Virus record (IMG/VR): IMGVR_UViG_3300020411_002649
Location: 1 to 36,543 of that record
Source of the DNA: a virus
Direction: 5' to 3' (one strand)
Length of the DNA: 36,543 nt
Shown: positions 32,001 through 33,825 of the stretch, in pieces
How the letters are laid out: each line of letters opens with the position of its first letter
Numbering within the stretch: position 1 is the stretch's first letter
Notes under the pieces: generated by a model
Database searches by the model: none
Seen by the model: only the letters and a program-made list of their open reading frames with translations
What the model was told of the DNA's origin: nothing
Made by a program: the position numbers and the translations under genes

Positions 32001-33825
32001 CAGTAACTTGATCAAACCCAACATCTACAGATGCCCTTGCTGCTTTTGGTTCTGCGATGTATACAGTTGGTGGAAACTCGGTAGAGTAACCAGATCCAAA
32101 ATTAGTAATATTAATATCTGTTATTTCGCCATTAAAGATAGTTGCAGCAGCAGTTGCCCCTGTACCACCTATAGGTTCTCCATATCCGTCTTTTCTATCA
32201 TCTACAATATAAACTGAAGGTGCATCGGTATATCCTTGTCCACCAGTCAACATTTCAATATTTGTGACTGATCCAGATGCTACAGTAACGTCTAGTACCT
32301 GAGCACCAATTGGGTTGATAATTGCCACCCTAGGAACAGAAGTATATCCACGACCTCTGTTTGTGACAGTAATTTCATAAACTTGTCCGTCTTGATTGAT
32401 TCTACTTATAGCTTGAGCGTTAATTCCACCATCAGGTGCTTCATCAATGTATACGATAGGTGGATTGCTGTATCCACTACCCATTGTCTTAACTTCAATA
32501 GATCCTACGTCAATTCTACCTTCAGAGTCGATTGTAGGAGCACCAATGGTTGCTCCACCAGGATTCTTGAATGATATAGCAGGAATGAAGTCATAACCAC
32601 TACCACTGTTAGTAATAGTCAAAGAATCAACCATTCCAGTCACATCATCTACTGTGAGACTTAATGTTGCTGGTGTACCATTAGGATCTGAAGGATTTCC
32701 AACTACAGGGATTGGAGGGTTGTAAGAAGTGTATCCTTGACCACCATCGATCAAATTGATGTCTTTAATACCACCAATTAGAGCTCTTGCTGTAGATTCC
32801 TTACCAGTCTTACTTGTAATAGAAACTTTAGGTGCAAAGTCTAATCTATACTTAGATCCACCTTCTTTAGGAATTAAACTGGTTATTTCACCAGCATCAC
32901 TAACTGAAGCAATTGCCTTGGCTCCTGAACCATAAGAAGGAGCATTATATTCGACAGACCTAATATGAATATCATCAGCAGCTCCGATTTCATTTTTGAA
33001 AACAACTTTATCTTGAAAAACGGTAAAATCGGTATATGGTTCTTGTAAACGACCATTTTTGTTAATTATTAGTCCAATTTCGGAAGTTGGAGTATAAGAT
33101 TGTGTATTAATCCTTAATGGGTAAATTTTAGTGTTTTGCCACTCCTGATAAGGAATAGCATCCATAGTTTTGATCGTTTGATCCGAATATCCGACCAGAT
33201 ATGTAATTCTTGTAAATTCAGAGTCATCAGCACCTGTTTGATCTCTAGGTGCTTCTGCAAAACGTATATTAAACCCTTCAACGAAATAATCGACTCCAGG
33301 AACCTTCATATCATTGTAAGTAATGACAATTAGGTGTTCAGCAGAAGGTGGAGCAACAGGAGTGCCTAAAAAGCTTAATGGGAAGTTTTTAAGGGTGCCA
33401 TCAAAGAGTGTAAAGGGGTTTTCTAGTTGTTGCTTCTTCTTATTGAATTGTGGATAAGAGATACCAGGAGTAATGATAACATCAGGACCACGAGTAACAG
33501 ATTCATAGTAAATTACCTCATTATCAATCATTATGGAGCCATTTTGCTCCTGGAACCCATCTATACCTTCAATTTCAATCTTTTCATCGTACAGACCAAT
33601 ATCCTTGAGCAATTTAGTTGCACTTGCAAGTTGCTCAGAAGTATAATTATCCAGATCAAGATATCTCAGTAAATTATTGAGAATATCGTAAGGACGACCT
33701 GTTTTCTCTTGAGACTTATAGTACTCAAAGAGGAAATTAACTAATTGTCGGTCTTCTTGACGAATAAACTCAGGTAACTGATTTTCGACCCTATCAGAGA
33801 CGTTGATATTCTTTGTAATCGGCAT
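5080..33825 (-). CDS. Giant mosaic virion protein (9,581 aa) in the gp7 position
   Basis: One open frame of 9,581 codons without interruption, between the gp6-like gene and two fibre-like genes. The first 60 residues are charged and helical (FIRQEDRQLVNFLFEYYKS). Residues 665-755 contain a block with FRRQYLPTLDIDF, NISDFYISKGT and ILFGEDVDLYYPKDE, which I recall from large structural proteins of marine T4-like phages; it may be the baseplate anchor. The rest is a string of beta and helical modules listed separately: GYTxxP repeats, YHYH, EF-hand loop, propeller, three LamG-like domains, helical modules, 27 YPR units and a C-terminal Ig domain. No signal peptide or membrane helix is seen. T4 gene 7 (1,032 aa) occupies this slot, but I see no convincing gp7 match beyond position. 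The ATG is five bases after the gp6 stop with a poor ribosome site, suggesting coupled translation. Structural role: confident; exact role (long fibre, whisker or tail decoration): unknown. Confidence 0.92.
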   Translation of the reverse strand: MPITKNINVSDRVENQLPEFIRQEDRQLVNFLFEYYKSQEKTGRPYDILNNLLRYLDLDNYTSEQLASATKLLKDIGLYDEKIEIEGIDGFQEQNGSIMIDNEVIYYESVTRGPDVIITPGISYPQFNKKKQQLENPFTLFDGTLKNFPLSFLGTPVAPPSAEHLIVITYNDMKVPGVDYFVEGFNIRFAEAPRDQTGADDSEFTRITYLVGYSDQTIKTMDAIPYQEWQNTKIYPLRINTQSYTPTSEIGLIINKNGRLQEPYTDFTVFQDKVVFKNEIGAADDIHIRSVEYNAPSYGSGAKAIASVSDAGEITSLIPKEGGSKYRLDFAPKVSITSKTGKESTARALIGGIKDINLIDGGQGYTSYNPPIPVVGNPSDPNGTPATLSLTVDDVTGMVDSLTITNSGSGYDFIPAISFKNPGGATIGAPTIDSEGRIDVGSIEVKTMGSGYSNPPIVYIDEAPDGGINAQAISRINQDGQVYEITVTNRGRGYTSVPRVAIINPIGAQVLDVTVASGSVTNIEMLTGGQGYTDAPSVYIVDDRKDGYGEPIGGTGATAAATIFNGEITDINITNFGSGYSTEFPPTVYIAEPKAARASVDVGFDQVTGFDILENGSGYTSSAFLGCSRGVSGPVDYDNLHNEIYAGEAALRQSNHVAGAHVTNLDSLFIKEVFDKFRRQYLPTLDIDFAKVNPVQVIKNISDFYISKGTNLATQYLFKILFGEDVDLYYPKDEIISPSHATWVVDTILRAELIEGDPANLIDSEVNQYADEVDTSVTAASALIENVITIIEGTDTIYELAISEETLVGSFIIPYKTRLVEPLTTTGQIITVDSTIGWPERNGTIRINDVEQVQYKEKSLNQFIECTRSKNGIVEDWDPGTIIQSDIFVYVNKGTVGECKLRILGIAEAGTTVLNDTGSYYLTGDKLKVANLGSTAEELRLQSWLYNVKKLIQVDTINPGGVNNQTATVTCSNPHGLLVSDQVTIYGANPVVYNGTFTVTSRIDQFTFSYQINTPTELVPEGNILLSVDLNRGKSDTTSINNVVSEFTTNIQNSFFNDDYVYVAASGLPNYKIGPFTGSALIPGNQRKLLRFPRNVQTISERKTIDPGTPIGAWVNGVSIWSYKSREFIQYGPLTSIAVTNVGESYDAGAKPNVEITGGGGSGATAEVVVNGSLTSFDMDTEGSGYTSSPLVSIVGGGGSGATAQAVITGGRVTRILVEQPGTGYTTQPLVSITGGGGTGATATANVRGPIQSVNVTNFGTGYTSLPSIKVNSGEGALAQPIVINGRIVSIAIINSGSSYTTAPNIIINGDGFGAIAKATIGTIGEDKGRVLGVTIVNKGIGYTQGLTTVRLEAVGQLASFQPTVYQWNKNLQYELVDKYDFARGYVFTGYNNQFGGEYAHLSDPKELRYVVGDNVFLNPVTQEFQEVSSNFEHSPIIGWAFDGNPIYGPYGYIDPTDQNSGIRRMRTSFKLKENVVYDATTNPNPARVDGPPIDTYAAGTFIDDYYYDFQSGDLDNYNGRFCKTPDYPDGIYAYFITIDASDAGLAEFPYIMGPQFNSLPDNWNFSQAATQENIPDGVVRYRDPYTDVDIDVDRQPNQEADVLTTEIEGYPIIFEIQDSNNDGLIDANEQQEILEMSEEATLQIYDYFPRVSEESRVDIEVETTTQFENAQIDGFVVENPGVSYQVNDTVFFDNEGTGGFGASALIESVKGQRIIGYQKEVIGDRPYGKITTAEGHELRQQDEIIVNSRPVIDNTSKTYRVKVVAGVERINIVQAGTGYNEDIPPTFELITDSGKDAELQLVLENTGQINKVNIINSGNGYDSDNPPQIRVSHPQQYKKTRYWITEYKEAAGQVSIHDTWTTADRYTYVCGSVLETDGDQAAFLVKFDDLGQKVWERNLLPTNSGVKKAEFVKMYIDESLEDDVIYIVGHTYDPNNSQYNPDIWLGQYKSGFNNANAPDGILQWQKAIAGISGLSRRDWVTTIALDQEKRIYIAGYTDSNSPDPNDMWVIQCDLDGDLVEKRKIASADDSEMINQIKWISDDRFFFVGINDQNNDCIFGVFFFDGANLEIEYIRQVPAVGGYVRNPQFTVDEYGDAILVWDFYNGATQKYEKVQVNKFPIATANSGWEWSKSVTISGNVDGIQHAGISVDVFGNYTLVTDVIESENERYAVVHYLKYDGTVIKETKINDTVNIGIQAKTHTVDSSGDCIVAVDRRQSDQLASYRFNDENDLDFDHTKLNKSTLTPHTPANASIDTSIYKFGTSSLKLSAACPVKFPAYNLTTKEWSARAWMSIATAHHATQTKPLLFDVTPITGDSIQVELDGDNTSGNYEKVVIYVNSVEVATSATATNWTLFGGGAWVHVTFQKREESLGLYQYEVYFNGNLVCNFQSTSDISVADLTVAGKFSGPVVGNSMIGWIDDLVIDDVAPYNGTYVIPTEEIAITTSISDTALIKFDRLHDKRGAYTLTGLTEYTNIAFEDIETATTWSDLGLAAFSAWQVGAGGLQILDMSQTISTMNPATYTFSNALTEYGTKTSTIPSPLGKKLTITADVISKYYLRDALYQKIDNVLEFTFTQDVKLTKNSIIQQFTTNAGGQDIVSAYGTIVEVPNENAILEEDRGVGNKYKVGKIYGNFNNTDRFKTDVGDVNQIAGTYFQVEEPEIPWAAGVSVTVGEQRYYDKKIYQSQGTGTTGTIPPVHTGGVVSDGLINWVFIDDAGKFTVDLTQHPYPMPQYLNQDMPEWDNGKLYVVGQRVWHKLNVYEVATGGAGVSGTTPPTHTTGAASDGGVTWDHVSTSESIATYARTLPYDLGNNYTVQIVEIQPGSLYIPEDVVSINAGNITEAEDRKSVEISGFASVKKIRVTVRLEKDIIRNAVNNTNLVYFTSNSPHGFKVGDIIFSEGFQGDQFNGSFFIDQVIGSREYTLGIRSTAVSEPAFNNNAIASVNIYAKHPTLEFTRNHQYVFDVSDTSNLNYYLSFSQDNQYKLEYSFNNITREGTPGVPLGAGNYPFVKFSVLGDVTNISYYFDPSRTGDDSPVGENSFIDVITTPYEGTFSVAEVITDTEFRFQLLKEPEKTNAEVGTDEFDQVYSYYSTTSTRAVGPINTIKLVSPGGFYQKLPIISDIASFRQIEKIVVNDGGTEYAPGVYYDVPVAGDGEGGKATITVEFDDTVGSGTITGAAVADPGKGYTTASIDIDAIPGILGSTLAGSGGSVTVVIPSEGSGASVFLTGTNIGKIKRLKNNEFGFGYSHDYTLKPEITFPVNLQLFNTSILSEIKITDPGAGYTSTPAVVIEGGGGSGAEAEAVVKNNRLSEIIIKNSGAGYSSEPTVTLKSEFNYVVNLDLNYLQFNFPHGITSGAEVQFRSDDIGSTEGELPKPSTAGLTSLVEGQIYYAIAGEAAGLESDQLRFGLTQASALAGSYVTFLTQGSGRQTLLTEVFGGKATAVVETSRFLEGEDVFQGSNVETATARGKVSTNTGWQIGPKILKIVDYTGDWAEGEKVTGEISKASGVIDNFSIARGVLNIGSLTKTPGRFIDDVGKPSEIVQKIQDSFFYQNFSYVVQSQIPITEWKTQVLENNHPAGFNMFGQLQLTGGKDVSGRKIGTEFTKQVNINNYSNVNQITSFGAAQPIYTDYNNTEVLFRKKRLTSSEEILTSIVKKLDSVEDQFDGIKKSFPITVEGETVIVKQDQLMITLNGIIQAPGESYQIVGGNLVFDEPPKPPSKVNYRILGITPTPIYRIALYDGFGTSNYGIFPTIGQQVQGAQSDVVATVIDSGTNHIDVINITGGSFQLNEQIKRGELFAALVESVTLVNSPTIFRFGEGITNLEGDTAYIEETNVDTDGNVTDRVVVSKTSGTPRFETGIFDLRLNEFIYSASSKIAGQITYIAPYSDPINNEVVDTLVINRGTTFFGLLFERLVSLTNPNVILDDISASSITPTKLYDSSNRINADFLNFEEVRTTEVEYSQLTGGVLAEGMILRNKKAFFGNPRSTFHGNAANRYLDAKRNISNNKQEIIDFAEAAIAIDYPDYYFPSDVITNSWSRFKDAYRFIQKNKSLIAGMAFDDMKTQYPSSSIPSDAKCKRDIEFFVDAVSIDIYAGGNRYSRKFCQQFFDTNGTFTYVSAQSAETRFAFEKARDRMKVALANGYSGTINAVNSGDSWTAYQDLTITADPSPNDNYGTSGTNTNNADPANCTDVQAAIDTLHEFIDEVLNNASLNDLPAETQGTYSPHQEKCRRDLGYMIDAIANDVGQGGNYNTVEFTKKFFDDAGVPLTNGIVGEEAEAVHAFTAAGTLMHRAINNLMYWKDLSGVGYNLNDPTTYSGGVAPANRYDANYASGNNQDINNCANVKSYIDTLRAIATTAMTAGNLNNVNALSSISDGTFVANETVRTTKIGYKDKGTGQFITGNQIKGMTSGALFQALGVNSGLKWLFAGPVTGTFTAGEYITNSTLTFTNCTQSVIVKKAELSGTKSIYLPTNHSLTAPASEDFAFGTGDFTIEGWFRAGTNTQSQCLFDFRRLSATQGLRIIQDQQAIKVYNGTTLGITSGNVVTTTGTWMHIAVSRSSGVTQLYINGAQLGGNYVDTNDYLYAALYIGQDFNGANKWDGHIDNIVIKKGVGDYTTGFQAPTQVDYSQQNIVFGLDGEAPFILSTTETYATYSGQRSSSATAKTIDYANLAVITEDVDLGRQEYRDCADIIDLNGAYIAEEAVGRMKAAFSDFNIKGDDPQNNSYGGTDTCIRDTKDYILGAIVKDLREDGNYHTLFAARTYMSVGGELNFIGQEILQSLYTWNEVLKLAKEIITTTSSTLTGTYTTRYRIPNNFSSPASQAVQDTIDTLGTDLLMVISPNEQRFREGGFQLWKNRDYIAEETEGYIQDKYQAEIDTVTYDFLEIPGTGSAGCKNDIKTHIIPAVIADLATGGNYQTQRIITQYLDIQDNILHVEHELSALNDALDFAKMLSMKAVNNLLLSPGEVASGLLDNDGNALNVPGWAQEEYYIPQWTARTAYRDSEIVIDSEGYPTTSQRANNDRYLDAADLLWNNRAIIAKEVVSTMNDLSKYENLQIPGGHVNCEDDVLDMIEAMVHDLRFDCNEKTIDAAKLYIEPEDNSLKHVEGEWEASITVIKILRDVVTMTMRNAFGRDYVDGESLQSIPVQTYNQNPKDYIYKQCGDAIDGNIRYIAEQAVAAGLVQYPNLAIPGGPVNCVHDVTDIIRSMVWNLKYGGTNWMQYASEFYTTYNGNLDHVTNASAETNWIINKAKEYAIRAMKGQVITNDAGWTVDQRFYDAVPKPTTSLLNVTFDGPVTGEYNNLMTRSFKLGEDKISTTDTGTGLVTGEDAVFRLVTKLPSSPIDACLFEAGDSTSGVWFGIRDGGTYLRLRAGDGSNSYAGGANTSSDNGLALLDLQISNLSQYFDDGDHEIVFQIQIGGNLTAGAGAVKLWIDGVAQGSATTPSGYTGLTGGSGIFASANYAGFGIQGGNALASGESATVNTFTVNVGPAPTIAYDISHAEYDSSTGDLVMDVGSHNHTEGTFLRLITNSINFTCDMDNNASVHSYPRSGDPAGNAAVEVLETYGEEYKVNGATYKPNTGIMTLTVPNHGMSTHNTYTAKNSQYDPDSGVLIITVDDHGFKTGDQVRIENGSLVFTCAQDNHATKHGYPRQKDPAGDQWLLVESIINKDNFTVNVGSTPKVEYDVSGATYDQNTGELEMDIGQHRFVGATTHVASYAEYQADKGLLKLTVSGHNISPGDQIQIMENSMTFTCSMDNHYSNHVYPRSSDPCTRKWLDVVESDIPGGTFTVNVGASPIKGFVPTAATFDTATGALVMTIGTGHGLSVGTNLKLAQNSLSFTCDMDDHATVHSYPRSKDPVHNEPIPIVAVSADTVTVNVGMTPAVNYDVTGATFTPNNGQLVLSTDRKFSFRDSSIHSISGATYNGQTGLMRLTIVDHGFGEGDFVKIADGGVSFTCSMDNHNSVHAYPRSTDQMSGKWMDVRNVSKDQFDVHVGKTPTIPFTISAAEFTPATGEMKMTIGDHDLRAGNSIRLAKESIVFTCFLDAHNSTHAYPRSNGNDPFYNKPLPILYDGTPLTATAGTSYNPTTGIMTITTSVNHGLQEGDSVKFKLDSLTFRCDEDGQSSDHTYPRATDPYANRWQRVLGSNLTANTFDVQVLSYAPSTNTTTHVFQTAMANGITKKDGTITVNVANGAISDQSQHIYIPNTGYTPTNINHNPTTGMMTVTINGHGFENGDMIKIADNALTLTCALDDHGSTHTYPRPGDPASGSWLKVENVDVDTFDVKVNTIIPQSNTSTHLFVSAVANSITRAQIISGGIYDHTYSTSAVDCLRHAGDSIRLAPDSLTFRCDADGQSSDHTYPRSAVTTHTPTDVTYDPNIGHLKFTVPNHGFLPYSYIKIATDSLTFTCKKDNDATNHTYPRASDPVAGKWVMIHDVSGNEFSVEVLDVIPSTNTTIHSFVGASSNCITHKKDHFYDTNIPIYELGKTTHSPTNASYNPTAGTMTITMSNSFTAPQVYTPTSAIFDPSTGILRTTLSGHNIKNGDMILIDDGALTMRCDEDSQATDHNYPRPTDPVSGKWLKAFNVGSTTFDLQVGNLYGNAAISNTTTHVVNSIASNSFHRAKDFVMIDKDAITFQCTKDNNATNHTYPRVTDPTYGQWLPISNVSNISFDVHVGKSGINDVYDHTFVSFANNSLKRQTGTITLDVGNGQITNPTTHSFQSASSNAIIGGGTYTHTFVPSTQAVTPTDVNYNPTTGWMTVTVPDHGFMEGESIKIGTNSLVFTCLQDSNQTNHSYPRNGDPVYDKWLTIHNVTDDTFDVKVLDETPSTNVTLHTFVSALNGAIIRATVATGGNYTHKFIAPAQLTPTNAAYDPTTGIMTLTVADHGLKNGGRIKVQDGFVTFTCDQDSDQTNHAYPRASDPYSDEWMTVKNVTKDTFDVQVLFNIPSTNQTTHAFVSAVPNSITVATLMKGNDSIKIAADALTFTCSKDGNSTEHTYPRVSDPAYNNSLRIIDDGVTRWTPTGATYTPSTGVLAMTLNNHGFSNGDYIRIEDYALDMSCDMDNDSSTHAYPRGTDPISGKWIQISNVSQNGFDIDVGTTAAVSYTPTDVDYTPTTGDMEITIGEHDLKVGQSVQIATGGITLECDQDGYSSTNAYPRNIIDTFTPTGADYDGTTGYLTITSNGHGLDTGSLVKIDDNAITLRCTMDGSTNDKTYPRSSDPISGKWKPIEYIDANTYKIFVGKSEFKSFDPQNVEYNASNGNMVITVGPDHGITTAHSVYINRESMCFTCAQDGHGSDHFYPRPNGTGGASGDDPAYADAVDVIAVTDSTITVNVNPSPSGASNHAHIFKPAVGKTPTNVTYSPASGLMTITIVGHGMINGEQIMIEDNSLIFTCNKDDNATEHAYPRHGDPASNKWLTIQNRTDDTFQVQVLDSAPSTNTSAHTFKRAKKHSVKRGSIRAGGSFTHSFQSFASNGLSAKRDRAYDHAIEIKAVGHAKYTATGAAYNAATGILTLTVANNPFSNGEHVRIADNSLVMTCDMDNNATNHSYPRVTDPASHKWLEVSNVSGNNFDVNVGTTPRANYLVSAATYEPTTGDMVLTIGSHNFKGGGSTTITDAAYNPTTGILTATVPDHGFVIGDRVKFDDGSITFNCSASTGTHAFVSGVNNAINDGSSTYTAAIGTTYNPTTGVMTLEIGSHSLTTSDTVTIANGGVTFTCDADNNATNHAYPRATDPASGQQLAVLNPTATTIDVQVGIANADNPTDNHVYPRSTDYPSDKWLEVTNITTDTFDVMVLASAPQSVTSPHTFVSAVTNGLKYAHEAVYIEEESLVFKCLADNFGSEHKYPRANGNGGATADDPFYDESVPILAATANTITVHVGKSSNTTLHQFVRSENAFTPSTASYVPGTGILTITLNGHPFENGDKVQLKNGAFVFQCQEDNFQTDHAYPRAEDPAAGDWLTISNKQTNTFDVNVGVSSNTTTHQIASIATGAVIRGTIRGGGQYNHSFVSAVSEGLEKKNSTITVNVGSTVAGNYTHRFASATSGAITAGGNHTHTFERFKNNSLHRQSGKITVDVNIAQTTADLYDHTFVSALPGAVIGGGNYQHIFVSAKDGAIWKANDYVYIKDYSLGFTCDLDDDRTTHLYPRPTDHASNEWLAVSNVDGDNFDVQVLKGVPSTFLGTHTFVSGIERGLKIQNGKIRINVGVSPAGDTYQHTFVNANSGALIQGGNYKHNFVSALSNCITNVNDGSTLTPTDAYYEPTTGQLTLTVAGHSLRTDDAVTIDSNSLTFTCSQDANATNHTYPRVTDFADGKILPVQSVTSWAWPVRTDLEYWRARRVDIAYTGTEGAEVENDITSLMSLVTDAITNPNNVANRGYEMPICWPVKYTPEVVVRDLSITYDSSNGGQDDQGTWNQTCQETAAAIATLSDILIETISKAKNSNTDHTASITQTFPYNFNTSYQEGTCYNVTSAIDTLFDIMTDTLGAGETNSKTIANMILFNQQAISERAFTETQTSYPTTNLTIDFATDLLKAVRYDLVTGGNAGSFRLAQNWFDGEGNFIAFTNVTRTHLLYCLAKIREYIKSVMYLVGTDAGWNSYIVYQPENRLEWNQEAVEFMIDSSLNPIEYALEMSQFPTEARVTFVPNTDCTNRVTKYEMGVDYNTDPELVSLTPEIDVGFDRAEYRIRIERGNQFRRGDILKYIPASQPSLSGLANQEYFYCLTATAEWFEIGASYIHDGRFRLLQVDTSNTGSHIFAVERRSGITRTAESFPTYTSETPIQGGFNAADVIFGSSSNANAEIGNVLATEGEVYKIYTHYPTVANETTPGTYDQFVNGEQVVVNGAPANTGYVLQTTTPQDETGISFVKLETISGTIADTNEIVGQDSNAIHTVGAPSDRFLINVSKGSFATGDWFFSKVGSLEGYMDNYVSKSGSLTNNEGGRISIDVETIETEWIPGDIIYGSITDYILEVKGITGQQIQLNQYLHGIQTLELDLGVAIIDTGISDTFNVGDEVSLLQGTVQKNPGFTAVVTKYQEEDLSATPPQTHKLWIANINPVGDGAPLTDLVFAGNHIGKIEIGSNFPTIYAAVSNYTATDYQSYAKVVAIEQQGITATIWVEAANGVFVDNMSLKSDFGWGGGVSSARTLEGRVDRYFRGFDGVQTNFDLTISNGEAYFPDPAGHLLVFVNGILQPPGGNLSYVAFSDKIQFAEAPEIGSEFIGYYVGKLRQLDDISFEFDSLRSSFNLKRSGLFYSLTLTEGVSSNVIRPENNIIVSLNGIIQEPGVAYEIVGSRIIFAEVPRAGSTFVGFSYIGSDADVIAATVVPPVEAGDRLDIEGEEFPREVALIESSNSLITFEYTGSVKGRNAAAIADITSGKITNAVLTNPGDGYTDRPNVDVISSSGFDARIKALMGITRIDVKTSGIGYSQPTVLVDNEVPDDFTPPTGGPINGGFDVLAGEGSEYTGGGAGVDAGTIAITLDPVNVTVNQGQTAAFTVVSTVTNDQTMNYQWQKKEYGTQTWSNIIGANTATHTTNNTVQADDGDEYRVAITAAGATPVYSLSAVLSVQTGATVISNFTPNLIFDDI
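5110..5435 (-). other. C-terminal Ig-like domain of the giant protein
   Basis: About 110 residues near the C-terminus carry the Ig-like pattern DPVNVTVNQGQTAAFTV, YQWQKKEYGTQTWSNI and DGDEYRVAITAAG, closing with a final strand before a short tail. The layout (QGQTAxF, YQWxK, then Y(R/K)(V/C)) parallels the Ig domain in the downstream 532-residue protein (SVNAGQTATFSV, FQWYKS). Such domains are common on phage surfaces, where they are thought to bind carbohydrates weakly. Confidence 0.75.
5895..6370 (-). repeat. Two tandem NGIxQxPG beta modules
   Basis: Two adjacent modules read VFVNGILQPPG...IQFAEAPEIGSEFIGYY and VSLNGIIQEPGVAYEIVGS.IIFAEVPRAGSTFVGF. Related copies occur elsewhere in the same protein, near 22640-22860 (MITLNGIIQAPGESYQIVGG) and, more diverged, near 33180-33380 (VPGVDYFVEGFNIRFAEAP). 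The module recurs in phage fibre proteins and is probably a small beta-sandwich. Confidence 0.7.
8050..8840 (-). repeat. Helical module after the YPR array
   Basis: This segment (aa about 8328-8592) returns to the helical, Cys-containing style of the aa 3970-5280 region. It has NQTCQETAAAIATLSDILIE, then YNVTSAIDTLFDIMTDTL, then LLKAVRYDLVTGGNAGSF. The (A/V)(V/L).YDL..GGN signature is the same as in the earlier modules. The 27-unit YPR array therefore looks inserted between, or expanded within, a run of helical modules. Confidence 0.6.
8868..17345 (-). repeat. Tandem array of 27 C-x2-D-x5-H-x-YPR protein units
   Basis: About 2,800 residues (aa about 5493-8319) are built from units of roughly 100 residues. 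The consensus, pieced together by eye, is Y.PTTG.(M/L)T(L/V)T...HG(F/L)..GD.(I/V)KI...(S/A)L.FTC..D....T.H.YPR..DP....(KW or P)L.(I/V).NV, followed by a beta strand ending in a VNVG or VQV segment and often (T/S)HTFVSA. I count 27 YPR motifs. Two flavours alternate in the first part of the array: one with DP...(G)KWL..NV and one with DP..N.P(L/I)PI..V...T(V/I)TVNVG. Cys, Asp+3 and YPR are nearly invariant; His+9 is Asn in one unit and Lys in another. The units are divergent at the DNA level, so they are old or diversified duplications. Confidence 0.88.
17385..17975 (-). other. Third LamG-like (concanavalin-like) domain
   Basis: About 195 residues (aa about 5285-5478) just before the YPR array show the jelly-roll pattern: LLNVTFDG, FRLVTKLPSSPIDACLFEAG, GVWFGIRDGGTYLRLRAGDG, DGDHEIVFQI and VKLWIDGVAQGSAT. 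The order (ends-of-sheet strands, then a W-IDG loop) fits laminin-G-like domains, which often bind glycans. Confidence 0.6.
17985..21905 (-). repeat. Run of about six helical modules with GGN-type signatures
   Basis: Residues about 3974-5280 contain repeated helical units, each with a motif such as (R/Y)(F/Y).DA..L...N...IA.E(A/V) followed by C..D(I/V)...(I/V).A(V/I)..DL..(G/D)GN. Examples are CKRDIEFFVDAVSIDIYAGGN, CRRDLGYMIDAIANDVGQGG, CIRDTKDYILGAIVKDLRED and CEDDVLDMIEAMVHDLRFD. Each unit has one or more conserved Cys. Units are separated by a LamG-like domain at 19955-20440. I have seen this style in marine phage structural proteins, but know no assigned function. Confidence 0.7.
19955..20440 (-). 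other. Second LamG-like domain, between helical modules
   Basis: This is the clearest LamG-type match of the window. The protein (aa about 4461-4623) reads SIYLPTNHSLTAP, FGTGDFTIEGWFRAGT, GTWMHIAVSRSSGVTQLYIN and KWDGHIDNIVIKKG, in the canonical order of the concanavalin-like fold. It may bind glycans on the host surface; that is inferred from the family. Confidence 0.8.
23840..24440 (-). repeat. Third cluster of GYTxxP glycine-rich repeats
   Basis: Residues about 3128-3328 include VNDGGTEYAPGVYYDVPV, ADPGKGYTTASIDID, TDPGAGYTSTPAVVIEGGGG and KNSGAGYSSEPTVTL. They are the same family as the repeats at 29755-30435 and 31945-32950 and in the 627-residue protein, showing reuse of one module in at least four places. 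Confidence 0.75.
25448..25838 (-). repeat. Two W...GTIPP/GTTPP carbohydrate-binding-like repeats
   Basis: Two tandem units of about 50 residues read WAAGVSVTVGEQRYYDKKIY...GTIPPVHTGG..SDGLINWVFID and WDNGKLYVVGQRVWHKLNVYEV...GTTPPTHTTG..SDGGVTWDHV. The pattern (W..G..y..G..v......Y......G..g..PP.H..G..sDG...W) resembles short aromatic-rich binding repeats found on phage fibres and related to CBM5/12-type folds; that relation is a guess from pattern. Confidence 0.6.
26500..27130 (-). other. First LamG-like domain
   Basis: Residues about 2232-2442 show FGTSSLKLSAACPVKFPAY, EWSARAWMSIA, IQVELDGDNTSGN, VIYVNSVEVATSA, WVHVTFQKRE and EVYFNGNLVCNF, ending with MIGWIDDLVIDD. The arrangement is typical of a laminin-G/concanavalin-like jelly roll placed directly after the propeller-like region. 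Confidence 0.7.
27150..28335 (-). other. Beta-propeller-like region
   Basis: About 390 residues (aa about 1831-2225) show repeated four-strand blades of the type seen in bacterial SBBP/NHL-like propellers: RYTYVCGSVLETDGDQAAFLV, DDVIYIVGHTYDPNNSQYN, KRIYIAGYTDSNSPDPND, DDRFFFVGINDQNN, YGDAILVWDFYNG and GNYTLVTDVIESE. I count about six blades. The (I/V)Y(I/V)(V/A)G(Y/H)T signature is the best evidence. Confidence 0.65.
28936..28971 (-). other. EF-hand/dockerin-type calcium loop
   Basis: Residues 1619-1630 read DSNNDGLIDANE. Aspartate/asparagine at positions 1, 3 and 5, glycine at 6, isoleucine at 8, aspartate at 9 and glutamate at 12 are the full canonical calcium-loop set. A helix-like stretch (QQEILEMSEEATLQIYDYF) follows. 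Only one loop is seen, as in dockerin-half or single EF-hand-like loops in extracellular proteins. Confidence 0.7.
29130..29645 (-). other. YHYH-type domain, copy lacking the YHYH tetrapeptide
   Basis: Residues about 1394-1565 of the giant protein read HSPIIGWAFDGNPIYGPYGY, RRMRTSFKLKE, DDYYYDFQSGDLDNYNGRF, YPDGIYAYFITID and EFPYIMGPQFN. These match the complete copy downstream step by step, but the N-terminal Cys/His loop with YHYH is replaced by QEFQEVSSNFEHSP. If the loop is a functional centre, this copy has kept only the scaffold. Confidence 0.75.
29755..30435 (-). repeat. GGGGSGATA/GYTxxP repeats, second cluster
   Basis: About six units of 35-40 residues (aa about 1130-1357), such as GSGYTSSPLVSIVGGGGSGA and GTGYTTQPLVSITGGGGTGA. 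Each pairs a GxGYTxxP turn with a Gly-rich loop, consistent with a stacked beta-solenoid or beta-prism stalk. Confidence 0.8.
31570..31840 (-). other. Conserved ILFGEDVDLYYPKDE block of the giant protein
   Basis: Residues about 662-752 are helical and highly charged: FIKEVFDKFRRQYLPTLDI, VIKNISDFYISKGTNLATQY and LFKILFGEDVDLYYPKDEI. They interrupt the beta-repeat regions. From memory this block recurs near the N-terminus of large structural proteins in marine T4-like phages, so it may mark the baseplate-proximal part. That role is inferred. Confidence 0.55.
31945..32950 (-). repeat. GYTxxP/GGTGATA repeats, first cluster
   Basis: About eight units (aa about 292-627) with phrases such as GSGYSNPPIVYIDEAP, GRGYTSVPRVAIINPIG, GGQGYTDAPSVYIVDD and GSGYSTEFPPTVYIAEP. 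Unit length is about 40 residues. The same module appears in the 627-residue protein, so the two genes probably exchanged or copied this segment. Confidence 0.8.
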
